Assembly: GCA_026709935.1 (NCBI GenBank)
Contig: JAPOSC010000013.1
Coordinates: 1-64,000 of the forward strand
Direction of reading: 5' to 3'
From: Thiotrichales bacterium
Lineage (GTDB): Bacteria > Pseudomonadota > Gammaproteobacteria > HK1
DNA length: 64,000 nucleotides
Below are positions 8,834 to 17,269 of the stretch, piece by piece (the stretch's first letter is position 1; each line of letters begins with the position of its first letter). Made by a program: the position numbers and the translations under genes. Below the pieces are notes generated by a model that ran no database searches, had not been told where the DNA came from, and was given only the letters and a program-made list of their open reading frames with translations.

Positions 8834-9742
8834 TCAGCCCCCGCCCCGCGAGCGCATGCCCGTCAATGCCTGCGCGACCACCGCCGCGAGCACGATCCCG
8901 CCGCCCACCAGGGTGAGCGCGGCGGGCACCTCGCCGACGCCTATCCACACCCAGACGGGGGCGAGCACGACCTCCGCCAGCGAGATCAGGGCGACCTCGG
9001 CGGCGGGCAGGTAGCGCGCCCCCAGCGTGATGAGGATGAATCCGCCCGCGTACTGAAAGACGCCGAGAAACAGGCAGAGCGCCAGATCGTGGCGGGAGAG
9101 GACCAGGGTGTCCGACATCGCGAACCCGAGCACTGCCCCGACCACCCCGGCGAGACAGATGGCGGGGAGCATGTCGCGATGTCCGGCGCGGCGCAGCACC
9201 ACCAGCATGATCGCGAAGCTGATGGGCGTACCGAGGGCGACGAGGTTGCCGAGGAGACGTCCGCTCTGCACCCCGTGAAAGACCATGATGGCGATACCGA
9301 CGAGCGCGACGGTCATTGTGAGCCAGGTCGCCGGCCGCACCCGCTCGCGCAGCACGATCCAACCGAGAACCGCGGCCATGAACGGGGCGGCGCTGATGAG
9401 GAACAGCGCATTCGCGACCGTGGTGAGCAGCAGCGCGAACACGTAGCACGTCGACCCGAGACCGAGGCTCAGCGCCACGACGAGTCCGGGTCGCCCCACC
9501 GCGACGAACGCCCGCCCCACGCGAGCCCGGTACCGGAAGGTGAGCCAGAGGGCGATGACGATGCAGAACGTCAGCGAACGGTAGAACAGGATCTGCCAGC
9601 CGCTCGCGGATTCGATATGGCGCAGGGTAATCCCGGCGATGCTGAGCATCACCCCGGCGGCCAGTACGAGAATGACGCCGGTCGCATGGCGTCGTTTGCC
9701 CACGGGTGCGGCCAGGGCACGCGAATCCTTCTGCGGTGGCAC
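8834..9742 (-). CDS. EamA/DMT family inner-membrane transporter
   Basis: 302 aa. About ten hydrophobic segments in two similar halves, as in EamA (RhaT/YdcZ-like) drug/metabolite transporters. The first half begins GVILVLAAGVMLSIAGI; the second half starts near LGTPISFAIMLVVLRRAG, and the last segments include LISLAEVVLAPVWVW, typical of the second EamA repeat. Substrate unknown. GTG start at 9742. It is convergent with the DUF4143 gene and divergent from the glutaredoxin-like gene. Confidence 0.85.
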   Translation of the reverse strand: MPPQKDSRALAAPVGKRRHATGVILVLAAGVMLSIAGITLRHIESASGWQILFYRSLTFCIVIALWLTFRYRARVGRAFVAVGRPGLVVALSLGLGSTCYVFALLLTTVANALFLISAAPFMAAVLGWIVLRERVRPATWLTMTVALVGIAIMVFHGVQSGRLLGNLVALGTPISFAIMLVVLRRAGHRDMLPAICLAGVVGAVLGFAMSDTLVLSRHDLALCLFLGVFQYAGGFILITLGARYLPAAEVALISLAEVVLAPVWVWIGVGEVPAALTLVGGGIVLAAVVAQALTGMRSRGGG

Positions 9743-9895
9743 GCGGGTGGGCTCGGCGGCAGGTGGTCGGCGCAGGTGAGGGATCCAGATAACGAAGCCA
9801 TCGTATCACCGCGGCGGGAGTGAAGCCCGATTGACGTCTTTCCGCGCATGCGCATACCTTAGCGGGGCCGGAGACAACCCACGGGAGACGTACCG

Positions 9896-10525
9896 ATGAC
9901 GACACAGGCCGTACAGTTGACCCTGTACCGCTGGGCGGGGCAGTGGGGTCCGTGGAAAGTCAACATCCTTTGTGGTGAGTGCTCACTTACGACAGATGTC
10001 ATCAATGACACTCTCGAGAACGAGCTCGATGGCATTCCGGTCGAGGTCGACATCCGGGAGTGGCTCAGCGAGTGGTGGAAGCCGCTCCCGAAGGGCGGCT
10101 GGCATGCCCCGATCGTGATGGTCGAAGGCAAGGTCGTGAGCCAGGGCCACGCCCTGAACCGCGGCGTCCTCACCGAGGCGATCATCGCCGCACACGTGGG
10201 CCGCAGCGGGGTGTCCGGAAACCACCTCTACGGCAAGGTAACCTGCCCGCACTGCACGCGGGCGAAGGGGTACTTCGCCGATGCGGGCATCGATTACACG
10301 TATCACGACGTGGTCCGGGACCCGCGCGCGCTCTACGAGATGATCGGCCGGGTCAAGCCCATCGTCGGGCCGAAGACGCCGATCACCGTGCCCCAGATCT
10401 GGATCGACGGAAAGTACATGGGAGGCGCCGATGAACTCGGCCGGTTCCTGGGCCTGAACGTGGAGCCGAACCGCGAGCGAGGCCAGAACTCCATGACCGA
10501 CAAGCCCCACCTCGCCAGCTCCTGA
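9896..10525 (+). CDS. Tandem thioredoxin-fold protein: CGEC domain plus C-terminal glutaredoxin domain
   Basis: 209 aa with two thiol-redox modules. The N-terminal half has CGEC at 26-29 after a strand, then WHAPIVMVEGKVVSQG with a candidate cis-Pro72. The C-terminal half (about 108-186) is a clear glutaredoxin: YGKVTCPHC (Cys117/Cys120), VRDPRALYEMIG, the TVPQIWIDGKYMGGADEL cis-Pro and GG glutathione-binding block, then helix. No signal peptide, so it is probably cytoplasmic. The C-terminal domain call is firm; the N-terminal domain as a second thioredoxin fold is my reading. Preceded by gggagacgtaccg before ATG. Confidence 0.8.
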   Translation: MTTQAVQLTLYRWAGQWGPWKVNILCGECSLTTDVINDTLENELDGIPVEVDIREWLSEWWKPLPKGGWHAPIVMVEGKVVSQGHALNRGVLTEAIIAAHVGRSGVSGNHLYGKVTCPHCTRAKGYFADAGIDYTYHDVVRDPRALYEMIGRVKPIVGPKTPITVPQIWIDGKYMGGADELGRFLGLNVEPNRERGQNSMTDKPHLASS

Positions 10526-10601
10526 ACGGGCCGGTAAACGGGCGGGGTCCGCCGGGACCGAGCGCGAGCTGACTGCTCGCGTGCGAGTCTTCGATCTCCT
10601 C

Positions 10602-11072
10602 TCAGAAATTCACTTGCCAGATGCTGGATGCCTGCTTCGCCATCCACCCCTGACGCGAACCGATTTTGTCCACCGTCCAGGCATCGAATTCCTCCGCCAG
10701 CTTTCTGGTGATCGCGAACTCACTCTCCAGATAGGCGCGTCGCCTCTCGGTAAATCCGGTGTTTCCCAGGCGCCGGTTCGGGTTCGAATCCAACAGTGTC
10801 ATGTTGCCCAGTCGGTAGGTTGACGCTTCGCGCTGCTGTTCATCGAATTGTTGCCAGTCGTCGCCGGGACTCTCCGGCAGTACGTGTTCGATGCTGTAGC
10901 CCATGTAGTGCGCAGGTTCGGGCTCGTCCCCGAACAGGCCGACGATGTCCAGCCACAGGTCATCCCAGTGGTCGACATCCCACGAATAGTCACGCTGGAA
11001 CCGAGGCACGCGATAGCTGAGCCCGTTTCCCATCAACTGGCGAAACGTCTGGCTCGTGGTGTTGAAGTTCAT
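10602..11072 (-). pseudogene. Internally deleted GmrSD-type restriction gene (DUF262 start fused to DUF1524 end)
   Basis: The 156-codon frame is open, but its two ends belong to a much longer protein. Residues 1-59 are the DUF262 N-terminus (RQLMGNGLSYRVPRFQRDYSW, then AHYMGY). The DUF1524 HNH end follows directly at SIEHVLPES, then RLGNMTLLDSNPNRRLGN and the C-terminal helix. In full-length GmrS/GmrD fusions several hundred residues lie between, including the DGQQR nucleotide-binding motif, which is absent here. The fusion point is near 10896. Either an in-frame deletion remnant or a mini-protein; nuclease activity without the NTPase core is doubtful. ATG 11072 is the family start. Confidence 0.75.
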
Positions 11073-11160
11073 GTTCGACCCACCACCACCGTTGTGTCCC
11101 CCGAGGGACTGAGACCCGCGCAAGGGAGGTGTGGCTGGCCCGATCCAATCCGAGTCCGTC

Positions 11161-12270
11161 TCACCCGCTCGCGGCTTGGGTGCCTCCCATGCCGGCCGGT
11201 GCCACCTCGTGGATCCAGCCGAAGGGATCGGGTCGGATGCCGTACTGGATGCCCATCATCTCGTCGAAGAGCCGCTCCGCGAACGGTCCGGTGCCGCCGT
11301 TCGCGATGTGATGGGTGCGGCCCTTGTAGTCGAGCGACCCGACCGGGGAGATGACCGCGGCGGTGCCGGCGCCGAATACCTCTTCGAGGGTTCCGTCGGC
11401 ATGCGCGTCCAGCACCTCCTCGATGGTGATGGGGCGTTCCTCCACCGGCACCCCCCACTGCCCGAGCAGGCTGAGCACCGACTCCTTGGTGATGCCGGCG
11501 AGGATGGTCTCGCCGACCGGCGGGGTGACCACGGTGCCGGCGATCTTGAACAGGATATTCATCGAGCCGACTTCCTCGACGTACCGCCGCTCGGCCGCGT
11601 CGAGCCAGAGCACCTGCGTGAAGCCGCGCCCGAGAGCCTCCTTCTCCGCCTTGAGGCTTGCCGCGTAGTTCGCGGCCGTCTTGGCCGACCCGAGCCCGCC
11701 CGGCCCTGCCCGCGAGTACTTTTCGGACACCGTGATCTTCACCGGATTGAAGCCCTCGGGGTAGTACGCCCCGACCGGTCCGGTGATGATGAAGAACAGT
11801 GCCTCGTGGGTGGACTTGAGTCCGATGTAGGGCTCGGTCGCCACCATGGTGGGCCGGATGTAGAGCGACGTCCCGTGCGAGCGCGGGATCCATTCGTGGT
11901 CGAGTTCGAGAAGTTGCTCGATCGCTCCGGCAAAGATGTCGGGCTCGACCTCCGGAAGGTCGAGCCGCACGGCGGAGCGGTTGAAGCGCACACAATTTTC
12001 CGCCGCCCGGAACAGGTTCACGGTGCCCTTGCGGTTCCGGTACGCCTTCAGCCCTTCGAAGATCATCTGCCCGTAGTGGAGCACCAGGGCGGCGGGCGAC
12101 AGCTCCAGGTTGGCGAACGGCTGGATCGTCGGCTCACCCCAGCCACCGTCCGAGGTCCAGCGCATGGTGAACATGTGGTCGCTGTAGATCTTCCCGAAGC
12201 CGAGCGAGTCCTCGTCCGCAGGCTTCGGCCGCCGCTGCTCCGGCGGCACCGTCTTGATCCGGAAATCCAT
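11161..12270 (-). CDS. ilvE: Branched-chain amino acid aminotransferase
   Basis: 369 aa, the length of the larger (BCAT group II) form. It interconverts Leu/Ile/Val and their 2-oxo acids with glutamate, using PLP, in the cytoplasm. Motifs include FGKIYSDHMFTMRW at the start, HYGQMIFEGLKAYR, the PLP-lysine segment NYAASLKAEKEA, and the phosphate-binding GITKESVL and GTAAVISPVG blocks. ATG 12270 is supported by the family N-terminus. The gene stands alone, downstream of the LarA-like gene on the same strand with an AT-rich gap of about 118 bp. Confidence 0.93.
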   Translation of the reverse strand: MDFRIKTVPPEQRRPKPADEDSLGFGKIYSDHMFTMRWTSDGGWGEPTIQPFANLELSPAALVLHYGQMIFEGLKAYRNRKGTVNLFRAAENCVRFNRSAVRLDLPEVEPDIFAGAIEQLLELDHEWIPRSHGTSLYIRPTMVATEPYIGLKSTHEALFFIITGPVGAYYPEGFNPVKITVSEKYSRAGPGGLGSAKTAANYAASLKAEKEALGRGFTQVLWLDAAERRYVEEVGSMNILFKIAGTVVTPPVGETILAGITKESVLSLLGQWGVPVEERPITIEEVLDAHADGTLEEVFGAGTAAVISPVGSLDYKGRTHHIANGGTGPFAERLFDEMMGIQYGIRPDPFGWIHEVAPAGMGGTQAASG

Positions 12271-12388
12271 CGTGTTTCGCAGCCTCCCGCCCTGATGGTG
12301 TGCGGCAATTGACCGCCGGCCGCCGCCGGCGGATCGAAGGGCGCAATCTAGCCCGCATTTCTCACCAAGTCACGGCTGCGGCCGCGTT

Positions 12389-13693
12389 TCAGGGCGCGAC
12401 GAGCGTCAGTGCGTCGTCGAGTCGGATGGGGGCGGGTTCGGAGAGCACCTCGAGGCTCGGGTGGGCACGGGCCTCGTCGAGCAGCGCCTGCGACGCCCAC
12501 AGCTCGTCGAGCATGGACGTGTTGCGAATCCACGCGAGTCGCAGCGAGGCCGGATCCTCCTCGGCGCGGAAGTTCAGCAGCACCTGAAGCGCCTGCAGCT
12601 CGTTCTCCACCAGCATCGGGACCTTGCAGATGGACAGGCGCTTGGCGGTGAACGCGTTCATGTACGTCGAATTGAGATCCACATGCGGCAGGAGCGAACG
12701 CGGCATGATGTCGGCGTTGCCGAGCCCGACCGCGTTGCCGTGGGTCCCTTCGGTGAGGCCGCGCACATAGATGGCGCCGATCTGCGGCCGGGTCAGACCG
12801 TCCTTCTTGCCGATGACGTTGGTGTCCATGCCCGCCCCGCTCACGTTCTTGCCGATCTCGTCGACGATGAGCCCGTCGAGTTCATCGAAGGGCAAACGCG
12901 GGAAAAGCGCGTAGGCGTGCTCCAGCAATGCGCTCTCGGCGTCGAGCAGTGCGTCGCAGTCTCCGACCGGCAAGCCCCGGACGACGGCGGTCTCCTTGAA
13001 GGCGTTCTCCACCAGAGCGATGGCGCCGACGAGCCGCGGGCGGGCGGACTCCACGATGATGCGGGTCGCCTCCAGCACCAGCCGCCCCATGCCGAGGCGC
13101 AACGCCTGATGGTGGATCTTCGAAGCGCCGGCCTGCTTGCCCATGCCGATGACGAGCATCTTGCAGATGCCGCTCTCCACCCGCTCGGTGAACCCGGTGT
13201 GCGGCTTGACCCGGTTGACCACGAGGACCCCGTCCGCGTCATGGCAGAGCCGGTCCTGGTAGACCGGGAACCCGGAGCCGGTAGTCCCGATTTGCACCAC
13301 CTCCATACTCGACTCGATGCGACATCCGACGCTCTCCTCGGTGATGCCGTTGGTGTCGGCGAGCACCTGCCGCTGACCTTCGGCCGTCGCGCCGCCATGG
13401 CTGCCCATGGTGGGCGCCACGAAGGGGTCGGCGCCGGCTTCGCGAAGCGCGCTCACGCACTCCCGCACCACGAGCGCGAGATTGGCGATCCCCCGGCTCG
13501 ACCCGGTCACCGCGATACGCTGCCCGGCCTCGACGTTGGCGAGCACCGGTGTCATCTCCCGCCGCACCGCGGCGGCAAGGTCCGGCTCAACGGGGCGGGG
13601 GAACTGCTGGCGGAGCCTGAAGACGGAGGGGACATCGTCCTGTCCGACCCCGGCGTGGGCATCGTCGAGGAGGAAACGAGTGGCGTTTTGCAT
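12389..13693 (-). CDS. LarA-like (DUF2088) protein, lactate racemase superfamily
   Basis: 434 aa. The N-terminal half has the LarA-type fold signatures: VTGSSRGIANLALVVRECV, PFVAPTMGSHGGATAEGQ and VNRVKPHTGFTERVESGICKML, with His residues where LarA binds its nickel-pincer cofactor. Family members are 2-hydroxyacid racemases or epimerases, but most DUF2088 proteins have no known substrate. ATG 13693 is chosen because the upstream in-frame extension (to 13861) has no family similarity. No larB/larC/larE genes are nearby, so cofactor supply would come from elsewhere. Confidence 0.75.
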   Translation of the reverse strand: MQNATRFLLDDAHAGVGQDDVPSVFRLRQQFPRPVEPDLAAAVRREMTPVLANVEAGQRIAVTGSSRGIANLALVVRECVSALREAGADPFVAPTMGSHGGATAEGQRQVLADTNGITEESVGCRIESSMEVVQIGTTGSGFPVYQDRLCHDADGVLVVNRVKPHTGFTERVESGICKMLVIGMGKQAGASKIHHQALRLGMGRLVLEATRIIVESARPRLVGAIALVENAFKETAVVRGLPVGDCDALLDAESALLEHAYALFPRLPFDELDGLIVDEIGKNVSGAGMDTNVIGKKDGLTRPQIGAIYVRGLTEGTHGNAVGLGNADIMPRSLLPHVDLNSTYMNAFTAKRLSICKVPMLVENELQALQVLLNFRAEEDPASLRLAWIRNTSMLDELWASQALLDEARAHPSLEVLSEPAPIRLDDALTLVAP

Positions 13694-13900
13694 GACGTGG
13701 AGCGACCGTATGTGAATGTCGGTCTGCGTATTGTTCGCCACGGCGCCCGCGCGTTTCAATGAGGCTGCGGCATGGAGCCGCGGAAAACCGAATGTGCGAT
13801 TACCACCATCGCCGAGCGGATCGGGCTGTAATGACAACCGCGCCGCCATCATCCGTAGCATTATTGCTACAGAGTGATCAGAGTGCTATTTTCGCTTTCC

Positions 13901-14149
13901 ATGAGCAGGACGATTTCCCAGAGAGAGCTCCGCAACGATTCCGGCGCGATTCTGCGCGAGGTGCAGGCCGGTCAAACGATCATCGTCACCCGAAACGGGG
14001 TGCCGGTGGCCGACCTCCGCGCGGTTCCACAGCGGCGGTTCGTCCATCGGGCGGTGATTGCCGAGGCGGCGCGGCGCGCCCCTCGGGTCGATGCCGATCG
14101 CATGCGCGCCGATCTGGATGCTGTCGTGGATCAGTCCGTCGATGGGTGA
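13901..14149 (+). CDS. Phd/YefM family antitoxin
   Basis: 82 aa. MSRTISQRELRNDSGAILREVQAG...VTRNGVPVADLRAV is the standard Phd/YefM DNA-binding N-terminus; the basic/acidic C-terminus should wrap the toxin. It probably represses its own operon. Its stop overlaps the start of the downstream PIN toxin by eight bases (ATG 14142, TGA 14147-14149), typical of coupled antitoxin-toxin pairs. An upstream GTG at 13874 is possible but the family starts at 13901. Confidence 0.88.
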   Translation: MSRTISQRELRNDSGAILREVQAGQTIIVTRNGVPVADLRAVPQRRFVHRAVIAEAARRAPRVDADRMRADLDAVVDQSVDG

Positions 14150-14543
14150 GACGACCAGAGGGTTGCTCGATACATCGGTGGTGATCGACCATGACATCGT
14201 CGATCCGGCGGCGCTCCCGGACGAATCCGCAATTGCCGCCGTGACGCTTGCCGAGCTCGCGGCCGGTCCTCACGCCACCGTTGACGATGCGGAAAGGGCA
14301 CGGCGTCAGGATCGTCTCCAGTGGGCGGTCGCCACGTGGGAGCCCCTGCCCCTCGACGCGGAGGCCGCTCGCGCCTACGGCCGCGTATTCGCAGCCACGA
14401 GAGCGAAAGGGCGATCCAGCCGAATGCGCCTGGCTGATTTGCTCATTGCGGCGACTGCCGCCGCCCACGGTCTGCCGCTCTACACCAGAAACCCTGGGGA
14501 TCTCGTCGGTCTGGAGGAAATCGTCCACGTAGTCGGTGTGTGA
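14142..14543 (+). CDS. vapC: VapC-type PIN-domain RNase toxin
   Basis: 133 aa. PIN fold with the acidic metal-binding set Asp10 (GLLDTSVVID), Glu38 (VTLAELAAGP), Asp99 (RMRLADLLIAATA) and Asp120 near the TRNPGD motif. VapC toxins cleave tRNA or rRNA and are held inactive by their antitoxin. Start ATG 14142 overlaps the antitoxin stop. All active-site residues look intact, so this pair is probably functional, in contrast to the other toxin genes in this window. Confidence 0.88.
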   Translation: MGETTRGLLDTSVVIDHDIVDPAALPDESAIAAVTLAELAAGPHATVDDAERARRQDRLQWAVATWEPLPLDAEAARAYGRVFAATRAKGRSSRMRLADLLIAATAAAHGLPLYTRNPGDLVGLEEIVHVVGV

Positions 14544-14659
14544 TACCAAAATTCTGCGCGTTGAAGGCGGAGCTGGAAGAGGCGATGCGGGAAGCCGAAG
14601 CTGGCGGGTTCGAGGAGTTCGATGCCTTGGCTTACGAGCCGTCCGCCTCCGATAGATAA
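14540..14659 (+). CDS. 39-codon acidic mini-ORF overlapping the vapC stop
   Basis: Starts with GTG inside the vapC stop (GTGA overlap) and runs to TAA 14657-14659. It encodes an acidic helical peptide ending EEFDALAYEPSASDR. The tail resembles the C-termini of small ParD-like antitoxins (helix, then F-D), so it may be an antitoxin fragment or a small third gene in the operon. No independent Shine-Dalgarno. Confidence 0.3.
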   Translation: MIPKFCALKAELEEAMREAEAGGFEEFDALAYEPSASDR

Positions 14660-14680
14660 TCCTCAAGACATGACGATACG

Positions 14681-15679
14681 ATGAAATACCGACCCCTCGG
14701 CCGCACCGGTGTGCGGGTCTCGGAGCTCTGTTTCGGCACCATGCAGTTCGGCAGCGACGCTGACGAGGAGACGTCGGCCCGGATGTATGCGGCTGGTCGT
14801 GACGCGGGCATCAACTTCTTCGATACCGCCAACAACTACAGCGGCGGGGCGTCCGAGCGCATTCTTGGCCGCCTGATCAAGGGGCATCGGGACGAGCTGA
14901 TCATCGCCACCAAGTGCTACAGCCCCGAGGGCGACGACATCAACGCCCGGGGCGCGTCGCGCCGCCACGTGGTTCGCGGAGTGGAGGCGAGCCTGAAGCG
15001 GCTCGGCACCGATCGGGTGGACATTCTGTTCCTGCACCAGTTCGACCGGCTCACCCCGATCGAGGAGCAGATGCGCGGGTTGGAGGATCTCGTGCGGTCG
15101 GGGAAAGTGCTCTACCCCGCCGCCAGCAACTACTCTGCGTGGCAGACGATGGAGGCCATCGCCGCCCAGAGACGCCACGGTTGGGCGAGGCTCCAGGTTG
15201 TCGAGCCGATGTACAACCTCGTGAAGCGCCAGGCTGAAGTGGAGATCCTGCCGATGGCCGAGACCCACGGGATCTCGGTGATTCCCTACAGCCCCACCGG
15301 CGGGGGGTTACTCTCGGGGAAGTACGCCGGCGGCGGCGACAACAACCGGGGCCGGCTGCATACCAACACGATGTACACGGTCCGGTACGAAGAGCAATGG
15401 ATGCACGAAGTCGCGGCGCGGTTCACGGCTTTCTGCGCCGAACGCGGGCTGCATCCGGTGAGCACCGCCGTCGCCTGGGTCGGCGCGCATCCGGCGGTGA
15501 CCGCGCCGATCATCGGTGCCCGCAACGTCGAGCAGCTCCGCGCCTCGCTTGACTCGTTGTCGATCGACATGACCCCGGCGCTGAGAGCGGAGATCTCCGC
15601 GCTCTCGCGCACCCCGCCACCCGCGACTGACCGTTCGGAAGAGCTGAAACGCCAGTCGGGACCTTCCTCCGGACCGTAG
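14681..15679 (+). CDS. Aldo/keto reductase
   Basis: 332 aa NAD(P)H-dependent oxidoreductase with a TIM barrel. The catalytic tetrad is visible: Asp in FFDTANNYSGG, Tyr in the same loop, Lys in LIIATKCYSPEG and His in DILFLHQFDR. The C-terminal cofactor region has PIIGARNVEQL. It belongs to the YajO/Tas-like (AKR11-13) bacterial group. Substrate unknown. The start fits the family (MKYRPLGRTG). It is convergent with the M20 gene. Confidence 0.9.
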   Translation: MKYRPLGRTGVRVSELCFGTMQFGSDADEETSARMYAAGRDAGINFFDTANNYSGGASERILGRLIKGHRDELIIATKCYSPEGDDINARGASRRHVVRGVEASLKRLGTDRVDILFLHQFDRLTPIEEQMRGLEDLVRSGKVLYPAASNYSAWQTMEAIAAQRRHGWARLQVVEPMYNLVKRQAEVEILPMAETHGISVIPYSPTGGGLLSGKYAGGGDNNRGRLHTNTMYTVRYEEQWMHEVAARFTAFCAERGLHPVSTAVAWVGAHPAVTAPIIGARNVEQLRASLDSLSIDMTPALRAEISALSRTPPPATDRSEELKRQSGPSSGP

Positions 15680-15802
15680 AAGCGGAGGCCGGCCTCCGGG
15701 GATATGGACGCACCGCCCGCTTTAACGATTGCGGGCACCTCCGCCCCGGCCATCGGCGTCCGGAATCCGTCGCCGGGGTGGAATTGTGACCGCGCGAGGG
15801 GC

Positions 15803-17062
15803 TTACGCGGCCCGTGCCTCCCGGCCGGTCGTCTCCCGTTCGTCCGCATCGAAGCGATCGAGAAACCGGAGCAGGACCCGCGCGGCGACTTCCGCGTCCG
15901 CTGCGGTCATGGATTCCGCGGGGTGGTGGCTGATCCCTTCCTTGCAGCGCACGAAGAGCATCCCGATCTCGGTGAGATCGGCCATTGCCATGGCGTCGTG
16001 GCCCGCCCCGCTCGGGAGCCGGCGCACCTCGAATCCTTCCGCCGCGACCGCGGCGCCGAGCCGGCGCACGAGCCGCGGGCTGCACAGCCGGGCTCCGGAC
16101 TCGTGGGTCGGAACGCAGTCGAAGTGCACCCCGCGCCGCGCCGCGATCTCGGCGAGGGCCTCGTCGATGCGATCCTGAGCGGTCTGACGCAGATCGTCGC
16201 GCTCCCCCCGCAGATCGATGGTGAACTCGACGACGCCCGGGATGACGTTGACCGCCCCCGACACGGTCCTCAGCATCCCGACCGTTCCCACCGTGCCCGG
16301 AGTGTCCAGGCAGATCCGCTCGATCGCGACCACCGCCTCCGACGCGGCCGCCAGCGCGTCGCGGCGCAGATGCATGGGGACGGTCCCCGCGTGGCCGGCC
16401 CGCCCCATCACCTCGACCCGCAGCCGGACGGCGCCGGAGATCGAAGTCACCACCCCGACCGGCAGGTCCTCCGCTTCCAGCACCGGTCCCTGTTCGATAT
16501 GGACCTCGACGTACGCGGCGACCTCGTCGCGGTCGTAGGCGGCGTCGGCCGCCCGGTCCGGGTCGAGCCCGAACTCGCGCATCGCCTCTTGAAGACGCAC
16601 CCCGTCCTCGTCCACGGCCTGGAGCATTTCCGGGTCGAGCGTGCCGGCGACGGCCTGGCTTCCGAGCAGCGTCGCCTGGAACCTGACCCCCTCCTCGTCT
16701 CCGAACGCGATGACATCGACCGGATAGTCGAGCCGCTCGCCACGCTTGTGCAGCGACCGCAGACAAGCGATGGGCAGCAGCACCCCCAGCGCCCCGTCGA
16801 ACCTGCCGGCGTTGCGCACCGTGTCCTGGTGCGAGCCCAGGACGAGCCGGCGCGCCCCGGGCCGCCGCCCGGGGAAATGACCGACCACATTGCCCACCGC
16901 GTCGAGCCGCGCACTCATGCCCGCCTCGCGCATCCAGCCCATGATCATCTCTGCGGCGCGGGCGTGCTCGGGGGTCAGGTAGCGGCGCGTGAGCTCGGCG
17001 GAGTCCTCGCTGCACTCCGCCAGCGCGTCGAGCCACTCCATGATCACAGGTCCGAGGTGCAT
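15803..17062 (-). CDS. M20 family amidohydrolase (allantoate/N-carbamoyl amino acid hydrolase type)
   Basis: 419 aa dinuclear-metal hydrolase. Metal ligands are visible in LVLGSHQDTVRNAGRFDGALG (His and Asp), FGDEEGVRF (Glu) and the late HHPAES block; the dimerisation domain has GRAGHAGTVPM. These fit the hydantoinase/carbamoylase (AtzC/HyuC) branch, which hydrolyses N-carbamoyl or allantoate-like ureido groups. ATG 17062 gives the family start (MEWLDALAECS follows). It lies downstream of the DddP-like gene on the same strand, separated by a hairpin. Confidence 0.87.
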   Translation of the reverse strand: MHLGPVIMEWLDALAECSEDSAELTRRYLTPEHARAAEMIMGWMREAGMSARLDAVGNVVGHFPGRRPGARRLVLGSHQDTVRNAGRFDGALGVLLPIACLRSLHKRGERLDYPVDVIAFGDEEGVRFQATLLGSQAVAGTLDPEMLQAVDEDGVRLQEAMREFGLDPDRAADAAYDRDEVAAYVEVHIEQGPVLEAEDLPVGVVTSISGAVRLRVEVMGRAGHAGTVPMHLRRDALAAASEAVVAIERICLDTPGTVGTVGMLRTVSGAVNVIPGVVEFTIDLRGERDDLRQTAQDRIDEALAEIAARRGVHFDCVPTHESGARLCSPRLVRRLGAAVAAEGFEVRRLPSGAGHDAMAMADLTEIGMLFVRCKEGISHHPAESMTAADAEVAARVLLRFLDRFDADERETTGREARAA

Positions 17063-17201
17063 GCGTTCAATCGTCGCCGGCGAGGGAAATGCCGTCCGCG
17101 TCTTGGAAGGGTGGCGAAGGCCGCGGCAGTCGCAAGCTCGCTCCGTCCCTACGGGTGCGCCTGCGCGCCCTGTCTCGCGTTCGCCTTGCGAAATCCCACA
17201 A

Positions 17202-17218
17202 GGCTTGCGAAGCAAGCC
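17202..17218 (-). terminator. Perfect 7-bp hairpin between dddP-like gene and M20 gene
   Basis: Bases 17202-17208 pair exactly with 17212-17218 around a gaa loop. It lies about 50 bp beyond the stop of the DddP-like gene and before the M20 start on the same strand, so it may end that transcript. There is no T-run, so the terminator role is a guess. Confidence 0.3.
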
Positions 17219-17269
17219 GATGCCTGACCATCTCCGCGCCCTCGCTTCGCGAATCGGTGAATTTCCGGG

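Noticed and set aside
10778-10792. Possible tRNA T-arm (ggttcgaatcc-like)
   Set aside because: No acceptor, D-arm or anticodon arm around it; it falls inside the GmrSD remnant's coding sequence.
12461-13762. 433-codon plus-strand frame opposite the LarA-like gene
   Set aside because: Shadow of the coding strand; composition and lack of motifs argue against it.
15704-17227. 507-codon plus-strand frame opposite the M20 gene
   Set aside because: Antisense to a complete, motif-rich M20 hydrolase; no protein signature of its own.
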